Notes: a model not told the origin generated them from the letters alone. 64,000 bases of DNA from Acanthococcus lagerstroemiae (GCA_031841125.1 CM063106.1:37940001-38004000), one strand, 5' to 3'; positions 51,001-63,400 are shown, counted from the first letter of the stretch. Program-made: numbers and translations.

Positions 51001-52629
51001 GCTACGCAAAAGGTATAGGAGTGAGTAATTTCAATGTACAACAGCTGGAGCGAATTTTAAGAATTGCCAGATATAAACCGGTGATTAATCAGGTGAATAT
51101 GTCATAAGTGCTTATGTCGTCTAGAAATCTATACAATATTTAAAACCAACGTTAGGTGTTATAAACCAAAAGAACAAATTGGAGACCGTACCTGGGGATA
51201 TTGAAAAGATTCATGCATAACTTCAATAATACATCGATATACAAGGCTTTTGGACCAGTTTTATGAATCTGTACATCGATATTTTCATTTGCAATGCCAA
51301 ATATATTGGTATTGATCTGTAGTTTACTAAATATTTCTCAAATTTTCAAAAACTTTTCAATTAGGTATTTTCTAAATTATTACTGAAAAATTAATTTTCA
51401 ACGTAAGTGAAAAATTACAAATTTGGATCCAATGCTTTTCTATTTCTGTGTTTGAAAAATATAGGTATTTGGCGTTAGGCTAGCAGGAATATTGTACCAG
51501 GTAACAGGTGTGATTTACAATTTATCAGAAACATCGAAGACATGCATGTTTGTTCGTTGTCGATATCAGTTACCAATATACATTCCATTTTCAATTGAAG
51601 CATAAATTAATTTAAAAACTTGGAAGTTTACTAAAAGCTAGACGAATTTTTGACAATCATTGTGCTCGTCTTTTTGTCTACGAATTGGGAACAAAACCTC
51701 CAGCACAACAGAAAGAATGAGCACAGCTGACCGTGTAATATAACTGAAAATGATAAAATGGTGGACCCCCCCCCCCCTCCGGACTCATTCAGTGAATACA
51801 CGTAATATTGAACCTTTGATTTAACATCTACCTAATATCTGAATCCCGAAATATAGAATTTGAGATATATAGCCAAATAAAATAGGTACCTAAACTCAGT
51901 CTCCGCCAATAATCAGAATATTTGTTTACTGCATTCAGGCTCTTCTTTCTCTGAAATATTTTCTACTAAACCATCCGATACAGCTATCGACAACTATAAC
52001 ATCGATCAAACTCAAACGCAGTTCAATCATTATTTAAAATTTGAAACTTCTTGTTGTATTTTCAGATTGAATGTCATCCGTATTTGATCCAAAAAGACTT
52101 GATTGACTTTTGCAAGAAGCGTAAAATAATTATAATGGCGTACAGCCCCTTATACGCACCGCAGAGAAATCAGTTAGATGCATCGATATTTAAGGATCCA
52201 GTTATATTACGTTTGGCTGAGAAGTATAAGAAGTCTTGCAGTCAGATTGTTCTCCGATATTTGGTAATTAGATTTTTGCTCAATATTCGAATACATCGAA
52301 CTAGTAAAGATATTATAGCCATAAATTGTTACTACTCTATAGACGCAACTCGGTATTGTGCCAATCCCAAAATCCGAGAAGCCAATTCGAATAAAACAAA
52401 ACATAGATATTTTTGACTTCAGTTTGAGTATTGAAGATATCAGAACTTTGGAGAGTTTGAACAAAAACAAACGCTGCGTCGCATTTCGCCAGTAAGTTAC
52501 TTTTTTATGCACCTTAACCACATTAGTTTTACACTGATTTGATCAGGTGTTTCGAAATTTATTTTAAAACATTACTAATTTTCTTTTGTATGTTACAGTT
52601 ACGCGGGCTTCAGTGAATATCCATTCTAA
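45055..52629 (+). CDS. Aldo-keto reductase, copy 3, with a 5.1-kb intron
   Basis: Seven exons: 45055-45123, 45295-45456, 45650-45766, 50913-51092, 52066-52263, 52343-52491 and 52599-52629, give 301 residues. Intron positions and phases equal those of copies 1 and 2, but the protein is clearly more diverged and intron sequence is not shared. Asp43 and Tyr48 ('RLIDTAFYYRNQ'), Lys77 (in 'IVDK', where the other copies have 'IVTK') and His110 ('FLMHWP') are in place, as are 'GVSNFN', 'INQIECHPY', 'IMAYSPLY' and 'VPIPKSEKPIRIKQN'. The ending 'YAGFSEYPF' is normal. Intron 3 (45767-50912) has been expanded by several transposons. Expected to be a cytosolic NADPH-dependent reductase; the substrate is unknown. 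Confidence 0.92.
46723..47205. mobile_element. Complete MITE, 8-bp target duplication (hAT or P type)
   Basis: The ends are CAAAGTCATATAGATACACC on the left and its exact complement on the right, 24 bases of perfect inverted repeat. ACGCGCTT flanks it at 46715-46722 and 47206-47213. It is 483 bp long. Its right 355 bases recur at 5412-5766. Confidence 0.93.
47277..47628. mobile_element. Composite of two hAT-type MITEs
   Basis: Two units of about 120 bases, each bounded by (CA)GGGATGGCAAACGAAAC and its complement, lie at 47277-47397 and about 47507-47628 in the same arrangement, with 110 bases between. The 8-bp duplication GTATTTCG is found only outside the pair, at 47269-47276 and 47629-47636. 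The pair thus seems to have inserted as one unit. Confidence 0.8.
47888..49602. mobile_element. 1.7-kb TIR element without coding capacity
   Basis: Terminal inverted repeats start TAGGGTGGCCCT and end AGGGCCACCCTA, with similarity reaching about 180 bases inward on both sides. ATGTACAT flanks it at 47880-47887 and 49603-49610. Because ATGTACAT is itself a palindrome, the exact boundary is ambiguous. The interior is AT-rich and shows no transposase. Confidence 0.75.
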
Positions 52630-52890
52630 ATTCGAACACATCATCGAATAATTATCAAAAGATTAAGGAAATTGTTTATTAATACAGATGGCATATTTGA
52701 CGGACAGTAGGTACATTTAGATTGGGTTTTCAGATAAATTTCAATGTAGATCATAATAAATGTGTGCTACTTAACGCTTGCACTTACTGCTCAGTAAAAT
52801 ATAGTTTTATGTTTAATAATTCTAATTTTAGTTTCAAGTATTTATATGAAATTTGGCCTATTGAAAGGATCAGTCAAAATATAAATACTA

Positions 52891-53715
52891 CCGTCAAGTG
52901 GGGTACTATCGGACACGGGTGGTAAAATATCCGTCACTTATTGTTTACTGATAACGATACTAGCGCTTCTATAACAAATCATGAGTGGCTGATATTACCA
53001 TTGGCGTCCAATATTACCTCAGTTGACTTGACTTATAACGATATTAGCGCTCCTCTTTTCATTTTCTCTCATCCGAGCCCTGGATCCGCCCCTTCGAGCA
53101 TTACCTCAGGGACATCGGGGAGCCTTTTAGGGCTGCCTTAGCCCTCTTCTCTTCTTGTCGGGAATCGGCCTAGGTCAACTGCGCTATCTTCCCATTGAAT
53201 ACCCGTATCACTAGCCCGTGATTTATGACGGTAAGTTCAACGAGCATCGGCAGGTAGCGCCTTATCCACTTACAGCTTTCAGATACTGGCGACCGATTAC
53301 ACACTTCTCGGAAGCCTCTGCTGTAAGTGGCTGTGACTCTGTGTACGTTATCAGAATGTGCGATGAGTTCTTTCTTGCAGTACTGAAAACGATGCCGGCG
53401 TTGGGAATCGAACCCGATGCCTTCGGGTTATGAAGCCGAGTTCTTACCGCTATGCCACAGAGCCACTCGATATTAGCGCTCCTACAATAAGTCATGAGCG
53501 GCCGATATTACTAAAGCGCTAGAATACACGAGTGGGGACACACGCCATTTTGGATCCGAAAGCGCCCGTAGATGCCGGATCCGACTATGCGGAGCGTACC
53601 GCCTAGTCAATTCGGCATCGACAGGTGCTTTTGGATCCAAAATGGCGTATGACCCTACTTGTATCTATAGCGCTCTAATATTACCACCAGCGTCCAATAT
53701 TACCCCAGTTTACGG
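52891..53715. mobile_element. TA-flanked TIR element hosting a SINE
   Basis: Left end CCGTCAAGTGGGGTACTATC and right end, read inward, CCGTAAACTGGGGTAATATT, with similarity over about 38 bases. TA is present at 52889-52890 and 53716-53717. It has internal direct copies of GATATTAGCGCTCCT-like sequence and a short inverted pair around CCATTTTGGATCC (53535-53650). No transposase is visible. Confidence 0.72.
53055..53467 (-). mobile_element. tRNA-derived SINE with 16-bp target duplication
   Basis: Read on the minus strand from 53467, the head resembles a tRNA: box A TGGCATAGCGG, a CAT-containing anticodon-like loop and a perfect box B GGTTCGATTCC near 53405. The unrelated body ends in an A-rich tail (GAGAAAATGAAAAG). 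CGATATTAGCGCTCCT is repeated exactly at 53039-53054 and 53468-53483, as expected for target-primed insertion. RNA polymerase III would start at the head. Confidence 0.85.
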
Positions 53716-55362
53716 TAGCACTCTAGCAACGAGCCCCCCCCCCCCCCACAGAGTGCCTAAAAACATTTATTCTAATACCCAGAACACATAAATTAAATCG
53801 AGGGATGTTTCTTCATCAGTAAAGTTTCTAACATAATAAACTTCTTGCTTTTACTTGAGTCAATAAAACGGGACAAAATTTCTCAATTGTAGGAAACCGG
53901 GTGGAAAATGCAGTAGAGAGATTAACTATCTATTTTCATCTGGATTGACTAACTCTGTAATCAGCTATATTCTTATGCCATTCGCTAACTCGGACACCAA
54001 AGCGAATTATGTCGAAACGCACAGATCACCAAAATATTTGACTAGGTAACCTGCATCATGGGACTTAATAAAAATAATAACTTCGTAATTTCAATGAAAT
54101 GGGCATACTTATCAAGTATTATACTTAAATGTTAAACATGACATGTTACATAGGCATGAACTGACTAGTGTGAAATACTAAATTAAATACATAATATGAA
54201 GATAAAAACAAAAAGGAACAAATACGAGAAATATAAAAAAGAAAACAAAAAAAAAACGAAAGACTCAGTGAATATGTGAGTACAAATAAATAGGCAATTC
54301 AACTTGAACTTTTAAGGCCAGTATTATAAAACTTGGTTAAAAATAACTGCCGGTTAACCGTCGATTATTTTAAACCAAGTTTCATAGTAGTGGCCTTTAC
54401 ACAATACAATAAATTGATTCTGTCAAATGTTCTACAAGTTCCGGTTTTCAGAAAAATTTTAGAAACGTCATTGCGATAAAAGAAGAAATGTTGAAGTGTT
54501 ACACGTTTTTCAGGCGTTACTGATGAAGATGAATATCAATTTATTAATTTTTAAAAGTGTACAAAGATTCAATTCTAAGAACTTTCAAATGATGTGTTTC
54601 AAGCGTAGATGGGTGTGATGTGCATGATGTCCTAATCGCTCAAGTCACATAATTTTGAACAAAATTTGAACCACAATTTATTCGCATCATCACCTAGCAT
54701 CTACAGAATAGTGCTATCTTTAATTGAAAATAGTTTTGACTCACATATCATATTAAATAAGATCAAACGCATTCCTCATTTCTAACATTCGGAACATTTC
54801 AGAAATGCGCTTCAAATTATCACTAAACGTTTTTGGTTAAAATAGAACAACAGAAGTAACAAATATAATCAATAAAACGTTAATATCTATTTTTTAAAAA
54901 TTAAGTAGGTCATAAGTACCATTTTACTAGATAATAACTCAATACTTAAAAGGAATTTACTCATAAGCGCAAACAGCCAACCTACATTGGTGGGCCCATG
55001 GGGGGACGAGGGCTGACAGGTATCAAAATAATGCTAAAGATTTCTCTTTTCGTATAATTTTCAGTTTTCTGTGAGTGCATGTGTGTGTGGGGGGGGGGGG
55101 ATTTCAGGTGTGAGAGCTAAGCCCTGTCCCCATTTGCACTTACGAATTTAACACTCCGAGTTTCCTTTCCTATTTTTGGTTCATCAGACTAGCATGATTT
55201 ATTTTATTACCACGAAATATTTATACATTATGAGTTACTGAATTTCAGCTGCTCTGAAGAGCGAGACTATAACGAAAATAAAGAATGATCAAACTATAAT
55301 ACAAGACTAAAGGAAGAAAGTATCATAATTTGATCATTTGAGAAAAGAATCTAATAGATTCA
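53716..55362. other. Intergenic with a small hairpin element
   Basis: A C-run at about 53735, a G-run near 55090 and AT-rich sequence. An 80-base hairpin is listed separately at 54316-54395. No gene was seen. Confidence 0.5.
54316..54395. repeat. 80-bp hairpin, MITE-like
   Basis: GGCCAGTATTATAAAACTTG at the left pairs with CAAGTTTCATAGTAGTGGCC at the right, and the centre CCGGTTAACCG is also symmetric. Confidence 0.65.
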
Positions 55363-56488
55363 TCACTTACTCAGTATGCTCAATTTTAATTTGAGAGGCG
55401 TATTTTCGGGCAACGATAGCACCCATTTTCGCATACCGATTATTATAACTGAACTGGTAACCAAGAATGCACCCGCTAAACTGTAAATATTGGGAACTTC
55501 TTTGAAAAATAGAACTTGCCAGATAAATGCAAATACGATATCCGAAGTTCGGGCAATTGCAACTGGCCCAGCATGCTCCACTTGTAATGCTAGTGTCAGA
55601 AGAATTTGACCTGGAACAAGTTATTCAAATTAATACACCGATAATAACTTGACAATATGTTTGAATTCAATGAAATATTTTATGCTTACCAGCAAAACTT
55701 AAAATTGCCAATACGACCATAAGTATTCGTTCGAGTCCACATTTTGGCCAGCACAGCACTCCGAGATACCAACTAATGGTAATAGTTTGCAGCAAGGCAA
55801 ATCCTCCAAAATTAGCCATTACTACTGCAAAATGCATAGATTTCAAGGCTCGTAACAGTACGTAAGCATTAGCACCAAATAAAGTTGCTCCGAATGCCGC
55901 AACCGCTCCCCAAGCTCCATAATGGTACTTCTCACCATCAGCTGCAAGAGTTGGTAATGTTTCACCAAATATAAATGTAGGTCTTGTAATCAAAACCACT
56001 CCAATGAGAGTTAGCACGATGGTGACAACATTAAATAAACCGCAAGGTTCTTTCAAAAAAATGTAGGCGAAAATGGCTACAAATACCGGTACACTGAATA
56101 CGATTACTGACGCATCTCCAAGCGGCATGTATCTAAATGCATAAAAGCTCATCATTAGGCCAGTGGTTCCAAAAAACGATCTTAAAATAAGCATAAGCCT
56201 TCTGCCTTGCGGAAATACATTTTCATTCCTCAGAATAATAATCGGAATCGTAGGAATTAAAACGCCTACAAATCTGCAGACTGCCAGTTCCATCGGGTCG
56301 ACATTCACCATCCATTTTACAATCACAGAACAGAGCGAAAAAAATAAGGAGGAGATTGTAGCGAGCACAATACCAATATACGGCCATTTTTCACATTTAG
56401 CTTCAGTCGGATGAGAGGACACAGATTGCTGTTCTTCTTCTACATCGTTGTTAGTCACTAACTGCCTCAGTTCTAAGCCTTCGATCAT
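55363..56488 (-). CDS. SLC35G1: SLC35G1-like transporter of the EamA/drug-metabolite family
   Basis: Two minus-strand exons, 55690-56488 and 55363-55610, joined in phase 1, give 348 residues, close to SLC35G1 in other animals. An acidic N-terminal tail of about 35 residues precedes ten predicted membrane helices arranged as two EamA repeats. Marks are 'SVIVKWMVNVDPMELAVCR' near the first helices, 'RSFFGTTGLMMSFYAFRYMP' with 'GDASVIVFSVPVFVAIFAYI', and in the second repeat 'EHAGPVAIARTSDIVFAFIW' with 'FFKEVPNIYSLAGAFLVTSS'. The start ATG 56486-56488 gives the full N-terminal tail. Members sit in the ER or plasma membrane; the transported molecule is not settled. Gene is convergent with nothing and transcribed away from PPIL2. 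Confidence 0.9.
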
Positions 56489-57285
56489 GATGAACTGATG
56501 AATTAACTCACGAATATGTAAGAGCTGTCAAACGAAGTAATATCTTCAATACTTTTGCAGCAGAGGAGCCTGTAGCAGCTCTGGGAAATGTTGCTGACAA
56601 TCGGTGACTGAAACATAATTCATGTAGAAATGGTCCACGGAGCTTTATCTAGTTGATTACATTCACGATCGTAATTTTAAAAGAGTGCAGGTCTTCAATG
56701 AACATACTTTTTGATTTCTGAAATCAATGACATCAATAGGTCAGTAGAGTTGGCCATTTTTCTGATTTATTTCAAAATTCAAAGTTTTCTTATCATTAAC
56801 TTTTGCGAGAGACAACGAAATATTTACCGATGAGCAGTGTATACTTTTGTAACATATTTCTTAATCCTGTTATGTTCAAATGTGGTAACACTGCTAATTT
56901 GAGAAGCAGACCATCTAACGTATAAGTGAGAAGCCTGCTGCTGAGTGAAAAGGAAATGTGAAAAAAGACCTTAATTTGTCGTTTAGAAGTCCTTTTTAAC
57001 TGTCAAAATATTCCAACTTTCAGCTTTCATGGTTGTTTTGTTCTATAGTTGCATCCTTGCTTCGGTGTTTTCTTTTTCTTATTGTTGATAATTTATAATA
57101 TCCAGAATGATAACAGAGATTGAAAGCATAATAAATACCTGAACGTTGGAAATACGAAAAACTTGTCGGAAAACGTTGTTTTAAATTTTTATCGTGATTG
57201 TGATACTTTTCTCAGATTGTTAATTCTACTTCCCATCACTATTACTTCCTATTCCATTGTTTGAATTACCCCCAGTAAATTCAAA
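56489..57285. promoter_or_regulatory. Divergent promoter region between SLC35G1-like and PPIL2
   Basis: About 800 bases separate two start codons pointing away from each other, so both promoters should be here. I see no clear TATA box; the sequence is AT-rich. Confidence 0.4.
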
Positions 57286-60203
57286 ATGGGTAAACGACAG
57301 CATCAGAAAGATAAAATGTGAGTATTTCTTGCACCTTGTAAGGCTAGTAACCAGTACATCTTACGATGGTGTGTTTGTCTCTGAATTTCGGCATAATCGT
57401 CCTCTTACCTCAAAAACCTGCCCTGTTCTGATTTTAATGTTTTATTAGGTACTTAACGTACACAGAATGGTCCACATTATACGGTGGCAAGAAGGAAGGA
57501 ACTGAGAAAGATAAATTTCGTCGACTGCCTTTCGATCATTGCTGTGTCTCTTTGCAACCTTTTGAACAGCCGTACTGTGATATGGATGGTAATATATTTG
57601 ATCTGGAAGCGATTATTGGATACTTGAAGAAGTTCAAACATAATCCAGTTACAGGAAAGGTTAGAATATGGAACCCTTCCTCTAGTCTCTTAACGATTGG
57701 AATGACGTGCATATTTCTCTCTCATCTTCATTTTGTCTCTGCAGCCCATGGATTTTAAGAAACTAATCAAACTAAATATTGCAAAAAATGAAAAAGGAGA
57801 ATATCATTGTCCTGTGATGTTCAGAGCATTCACTAATCAGTCTCACATCGTCGCTATTGCTAAAACTGGCAATATATTCTCGTACGACGTAAGTATCCGT
57901 ATACTACTGAAATTTTAATGCTTATTCGCAGAAACATATTTTTGTATTCTTCAATAATTCCAGTGCTTGTAAAGTATGTACATGCCCAAATGTCTCCAAA
58001 AATTTGGGGTGTTGAGTCAGTGGTCACTGGCCTAAGCTTAGCTGATGACTTTCAAGCTGCAGGCTGGCTTGGCTTATGGCTCAATCTGTGCCCATGAATT
58101 AATTCAGTCAGAGTTACAAAGCTTGTAGTTTCCCAACATTTTGATAACTGATAAGACCAATCCAAAACAGTAAATTCCTTGTACATGAACGATAGGAAAA
58201 TTTCGTCAATTTATTTACAAACCATTTTTAGTTTCTCTGATTTTTGGCATTTGCTGAATTGATAAGTTTAAGCTGCGAAACCTAGCTTATGGCTGACTTC
58301 TGGGCTGAAAGCCGACTTGCGGAATTCGCCTGGCTCGCTTTTGGCCTAATGAATAACGACCAAAATGGTGACAAGTCACTAAGTGGCTTCAGCTTGACAT
58401 CCCTGCCAAAAACCGTTCTTCAAATGTTTTTATGTTTGGTTCTTATTTAATTTCAGGCTGTCGAGCAATTGAATATTAAAACGAAGTCGTATAAAGATCT
58501 ATTAACGGATGAATCATACCAAAAAAGTGATATAATTGTGTTACAAGATCCTCACAATTTGCAGAAGTTTAATTTGACAAATTTTCATCACGTGAAGAAA
58601 GGTCTTCGAGTCGAAACTGAAGGTATCACTATTCCCGAGAACAACAAACTGCTTAGTTCTTAATGCGAGATATTAATTTTATTCTTATTCTCTCAGGCGA
58701 AATAGAGCTGCGCACTGAAGGTAACATGGGAAGATTGAAAACCGTATCTCATGCGACCAGGGAAATTTTAAATCAGCTAAATAAGGATTACAAGCCAGCT
58801 GCAAAAGTGCAAGAAGTAGAAAAACCCAAGCTAGACAAATTCAATGCGGTACGTTTTCATTTATTTCAAGTAACTATGTTCTCTGTTGTAATTGAAAAAG
58901 TGCGAGAATAAGGTCCGTGGTCGTAATTTTCAGGCTCACTATTCTACTGGAGCCGTCGCAGCTGGTTTCACCTCCACTGTTATGGAACCTACGACACACC
59001 ACGTCGCGGCCATTCTTCATGAAGATGTGGTACGTTACGAGAGAGTAAAAAAGAAAGGTAAGGAATGTTTTTCGAAAGTTCGCTAGAGTCTGTGAAATTG
59101 AGGATTTTGGATAATTATTTATTTTGTATATTTTTATAGGTTATGTGCGAATCATTACTAATTTTGGCCAATTAAACGTACAACTACATTGCGATCTCGT
59201 GCCCAAAACCTGCGAAAACTTTATCAAGCTTTGTCAGCAAGGCTATTATGATGGTACAATTTTCCATCGTTCCGTTCGGAATTTTATGGTAAGAAGCTCT
59301 CGTCATCTTGCAATAATACATGCCGTCTATGAATCTCAGTTTCAAGGGGAAACGAATAACCATTGCCATTATTTCAGATTCAAGGAGGAGACCCGACGGG
59401 AACTGGCAATGGGGGCGAATCATTCTGGAAAAAAACTTTCGAAGATGAATTCAAGCCAAATTTAAATCACGCAGGTCGCGGTGTCCTATCGATGGCCAAT
59501 TCTGGATCAAATACGAATAAATCCCAATTGTAAATTCGATCATTTCAATTCGCATATCGAATTATAATCCGGCTGATAGTCGAAAACTAATCAGTTTTGG
59601 TTGTTTTCAGTTTCATAACGTTTCGTTCTTGTCGACATCTGGACAATAAACACACTGTGTTTGGTCAAGTCGTTGGTGGTATGGATACCCTGCACGCAAT
59701 TGAGCAAGTAGAAGTTGACAACAAGGATAAACCCATTGAAGATATTGTGATAGAGCGAACTCAAGTATTTGTTGATCCATTTCAAGAAGCGGATGAGCAG
59801 GTACTGTAAAAATGTATTCATCTTTTCCTGAATTATATACCGAATTGTAATTTGATGTAAATGATTTATTTTTCAGTTGGCAGGTGAAAGAGCAGCCGAA
59901 ATCGAAAAGCAGAATGCCGCTGCCGAAGAACTGACAAGGAAGAATTGCATTGCGTTGGACACAAACGTGAAAGCATTTAGGTCAGGAATCGGCAAATACA
60001 TCAATCCCCAAACTGCTGTGTTGAAGTAAGCAAGCATTTTTACATTTAAAAAAAAAGAAAAATCATTTTACTTTATTTGTATTTTACCAACTGAGGAATA
60101 TGTTTTATTCATTTTTAGAGATGAAGTTGATGAACAAAAGCCCGCTCCGGTCAAAAAAATCAAGAAAGAGAAACGTAATTTTGGTGATTTCAGTAGCTGG
60201 TGA
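57286..60203 (+). CDS. PPIL2: PPIL2, U-box cyclophilin of the spliceosome
   Basis: Eleven exons: 57286-57317, 57449-57659, 57745-57888, 58457-58622, 58697-58848, 58934-59057, 59140-59288, 59378-59529, 59611-59800, 59877-60025 and 60119-60203, all in phase, give 517 residues (human 520). The start '[18 protein letters not shown]' and end 'FGDFSSW' are family hallmarks. The N-terminal U-box region has '[19 protein letters not shown]' and '[17 protein letters not shown]'. The cyclophilin domain begins near residue 279 ('[14 protein letters not shown]') and contains 'FHRSVRNFM', '[16 protein letters not shown]' and '[18 protein letters not shown]'. The cyclosporin-contact Trp is His here ('[11 protein letters not shown]'), so drug binding should be weak. 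It acts in the nucleus with the spliceosome and has ubiquitin-ligase potential. Confidence 0.96.
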
Positions 60204-61029
60204 AACTTATTTTTCGGGAGGTTTGTTGTGAAAATGAACAATTAATTTACATACTTGACTGCATGACGATTTTATGACTGAATTTGAAGTAAAACCGATG
60301 AGGAGGGGAGGGTTGTTGGTGATTACGTAAACGGCACACTAAAATTGAAGGTAAGGCACGTGATGCAAAAGTTCGTTGGAAAATACAAAGAGCGATGATT
60401 TTTTTTTTGTTGATAATTCTGGAAATTTCCATAGAAAATATAAAAATTTGCCATTTGATAGTGAGATGCTTTTCTATTCCAGAATGAAAATAAATCAATT
60501 CCACTTGAAGTCTTTGCTGAATAGAAAGTGATACTGGATCACATCATTGTTGTATTGTGTCGATTACTAACCGAAGTGTTGGATCAAACATGCCCTTGGA
60601 ATTGGAACAGCGCTCCCTAGTATGTTTGATGACGCCAGAAGGATTTGGAAGATTCCGCTATGATGTACTCGAAATTGAAATGAAAGAAAAGGAAACATGT
60701 GTCTTCATTTATCCTGTTGAGTGAAAGTTCGCGTGTACATTATTCCTGTATAATAACTCACTAATAAAAAAAATTATTCGTGAAAAGATGGATTTCTGAA
60801 ATTTAAGAAGGAATGCAAGGAAGAACAAAAATCCTCTTACCCTTGATGATGTCGTTGATTCGGTTTGGTAACACTGTATTAATCCAATAGGAAAATAAGT
60901 AAATTTGACTAATACTGAAAATGCTCTAAAATCGTTAACTAAGGTGAAGTATTGCATTTTTTAAGCTTATATCCTATCGCTTACGAATACTTGAAAATGA
61001 AATATGATCTTCAAGGGTTAAGTACCAGC

Positions 61030-61454
61030 TCTCTATTATTATTATTAGCCTTATTGTATAGTCACATTAGCCCGAACGAGCAAAGGCCTCCCTCAGCCTG
61101 TCCCACTCACGTCTGTCTGTTACTACTCTGTGGAACATTAATTTTATTTTTCAGTATATTGTCTATTTCATCCCTCCATCTTATTTTTGGTCTTTCTGTT
61201 TTTCTATTCTCTTTCAGGTACCAAAATGTTGTTTTGTGTAGGACCATCCTATCTCTTGATTGTCTACTAACATGTCCCGTCCAGTTCCACTTTACTCTTT
61301 TTACAGCTTTGACAAAATCTACATTTTTCCGGAATTTTCTTTTCATATTTTTGTTTCTCATTTTGTCAATTCTTTTTACTCCCATCATTTGGGTTGATCT
61401 TGCTTTTTTCTTTTTTAGATAGTGCCCATATTTGATTTTTAAGGGATTTTCCAT
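61030..61454 (-). pseudogene. RTE-type LINE 3' end with TAA-repeat tail
   Basis: On the minus strand a frame reads 'VKRVKWNWTGHVSR' then 'RPKIRWRDEI', the typical region after the reverse transcriptase in insect RTE-like LINEs. After a frameshift near 61110 it resumes as 'EWDRLREAFARSG' and stops at 61067-61069. A (TAA)n tail lies at 61034-61048. The reverse transcriptase itself is missing, so this is a 5'-truncated, inactive copy. The opposite-strand frame of 156 codons is a shadow. Confidence 0.8.
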
Positions 61455-62039
61455 CAGAAATCTTTAGAAAAATTTCTAATGTCCACCGGAGTTTTCCTCC
61501 AAATACCTTCCATGAAACTCCTCAAAAATCAACGCAAGATTCATCTCCAAATTTTCCCAATAAAATTATTCTTCAGAAATTATCGGAGAATTTTTCTCAA
61601 GTTTTTTGATAAAATTCTTCAGAAACCATTGGAGTATTCCCCATAATACTTCCTATGAAATACTTCCACAAATTATTGGAAAATTCTCCAGAAGCATTTT
61701 GATGACATTTTTTGGAAAACATTGGAAATTATTTCTAAATATTTCCTATGTGCCTCTTCGGATATAGTCGGAATATTTTCCCAAAAATCTGGGATGAATT
61801 TCCTTGAAAATCATCGGAGATTTCCCCCGAATATTTATGAAGAAATCCTTCAAAAATCATCGAGGTACTTCTCAATTACTTCCGATAAAATCCTTTGGAA
61901 TAATTGCAGATTCCCCCAAACATTTTCGACAAAATTCTCTTGAATTCATCGAAGATTTTTTTCAGATTCTGTGAAAATTATCGGAATTTTTTCCCACAAA
62001 TTTCCAATAAAAATAATCGAGAAATTCTTAAAATTAAAA
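61455..62039. repeat. Degenerate minisatellite, first block
   Basis: Units of roughly 55-65 bases built on AAATTATCGGAGATTTTTC and CCAAGATTTCCGATAAAATTC repeat with heavy divergence. The same array resumes at about 62940-63400 after a Helitron and AT-rich sequence. Confidence 0.75.
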
Positions 62040-62627
62040 TCTCTCTATATATTAAAAAAGTAAAATCCGCCGCCGCCGCCGCCACCACCACCGGGAGAAA
62101 AAAACGCACTGCGGGTTGCCTACTTAAAAATCAGAAAAATTGCAGGGGCAGATCAGCTACTTCTCCAAGTTTTAAGACATAAGACATAAAATTACTTTTT
62201 TCCCATAATCTCCAAGATCTCAAGTCGCAAGATATAATACATAGTCTAACTTGAGATAGGTATAAAGGCAGATATAGTGTTCATGAATAGGGCAGATCAG
62301 CTACCTTAGACTCTGAAATCTCAGGTCCTTATGACGTCATCATCATGTCATTAGATCTGTTCACTGAGAATTTTCCCAAAATCATATGCGGCGGCTGCGT
62401 GGCTGCACAGTGCATCCGGGAGAGAAAAAAAACCATTGCGAGTTGCCTACCATGTCCCTTAACTGCTAATTTCTCCAGAGGTAGCCTACCCTTGGGAGGG
62501 GGTCACTAATTTTTATCCTGTCTTCACGAGGCGCGAAGCGCCGAGGTAGGCCGGGGCCGGCACGAGCGAAAAGCGAGTGACGGCGGGGGGTTGGGTCGTG
62601 AAGCGGCCAGGGGGCGAAGCCCCCTAG
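62040..62627 (+). mobile_element. Non-autonomous Helitron
   Basis: It starts TCTCTCTATATATTAAA after an A and ends CCCCCTAG before a T, the Helitron TC...CTRR ends with A/T insertion site. A hairpin GGGGGCGAAGCCCCC at 62610-62624 lies just before CTAG. No inverted ends or target duplication. The 3' part is strongly GC-rich and contains several GCGAAGCGCC-like words. No Rep/helicase gene is inside (588 bp). Confidence 0.88.
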
Positions 62628-62940
62628 TTATTCCTACAATCAAATAAAAATTATTTATATTGAAAAAATTAAAATTAATAATTATTTTTCTATAATTAAA
62701 ATTAATTTAAATAAATGTTTAACTATATTTTCTCTTTAAATAAAATTAGGATTTTTTCCAAATTCAATTTTTTATCCGCATTCAAGTAAATTAATTATTG
62801 TAATTCCATACCGAGACCACAGCTGTTAGGCATTAAATGCCTCGTTAATAAAAATTAAAAAAAAAAAGTAAATTTCAAAAATTAATTTTATTTAAAAAAT
62901 TCTGTAAATTCTTTATTATTAAAAAAAAATAAAAAAAAAA
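62628..62940. other. AT-rich stretch with a possible retroposon tail
   Basis: Very AT-rich. At about 62800-62870 CCGAGACCACAGCTGTTAGG, then GGCATTAAATGCC and a run of A could be the 3' end of a LINE, but nothing more was recognised. Confidence 0.35.
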
Positions 62941-63400
62941 TAGGAGATTCTTCTCGAAGATTTCCAATGAAATTATTCTTTGGAAATTATCGGAGATTTT
63001 TCTTCAAGATTTTCGATAAAATTCTACAAAAACCATCAAAGTTTTTCCCCAATCTTCAAAAATTATCCGAAGATTTTTGAGGAAATGTTTTGGAAAACAT
63101 TGAACATTTCTTCTGAAGATTTCGAATAAATTCTCTGGAAATATTATCAGAGATTGTTCTCAAAGATTTATGATAAAATTCCTTGGAGTGATGAAAATCT
63201 GAAAATCATCGAAACTTTTTTCTGTAGAAATCTTTCAAACATCATCAGAGATACTTCTCGATAATTTCTTATAAAATCCTTTGGAATTATTGAAGATTTT
63301 CCCTATATTTCCTACAAAATTCTCTTGAAATCATTGGAAATACTTCTCAGTGATGTGCGATAAAATTTTTCGAAAATGATGGGAAATTTATCCTTAATAT
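62940..63400. repeat. Degenerate minisatellite, second block
   Basis: Continues the array of 61455-62039 with the same TCGGAGATTTTTC/GATAAAATTC words. Confidence 0.75.

Noticed and set aside
52207..52521. 104-codon minus-strand frame
   Set aside because: It is antisense to exons 5 and 6 of AKR copy 3.
53395..53467. tRNA-like sequence on the minus strand
   Set aside because: It has pol III boxes and a CAT loop, but the 3' side does not pair with the 5' acceptor strand, and it is the head of a SINE with a target duplication.
53262..53495. 77-codon minus-strand frame
   Set aside because: It reads through the SINE.
60952..61422. 156-codon hydrophobic frame on the plus strand
   Set aside because: It is the antisense shadow of the LINE fragment on the minus strand.
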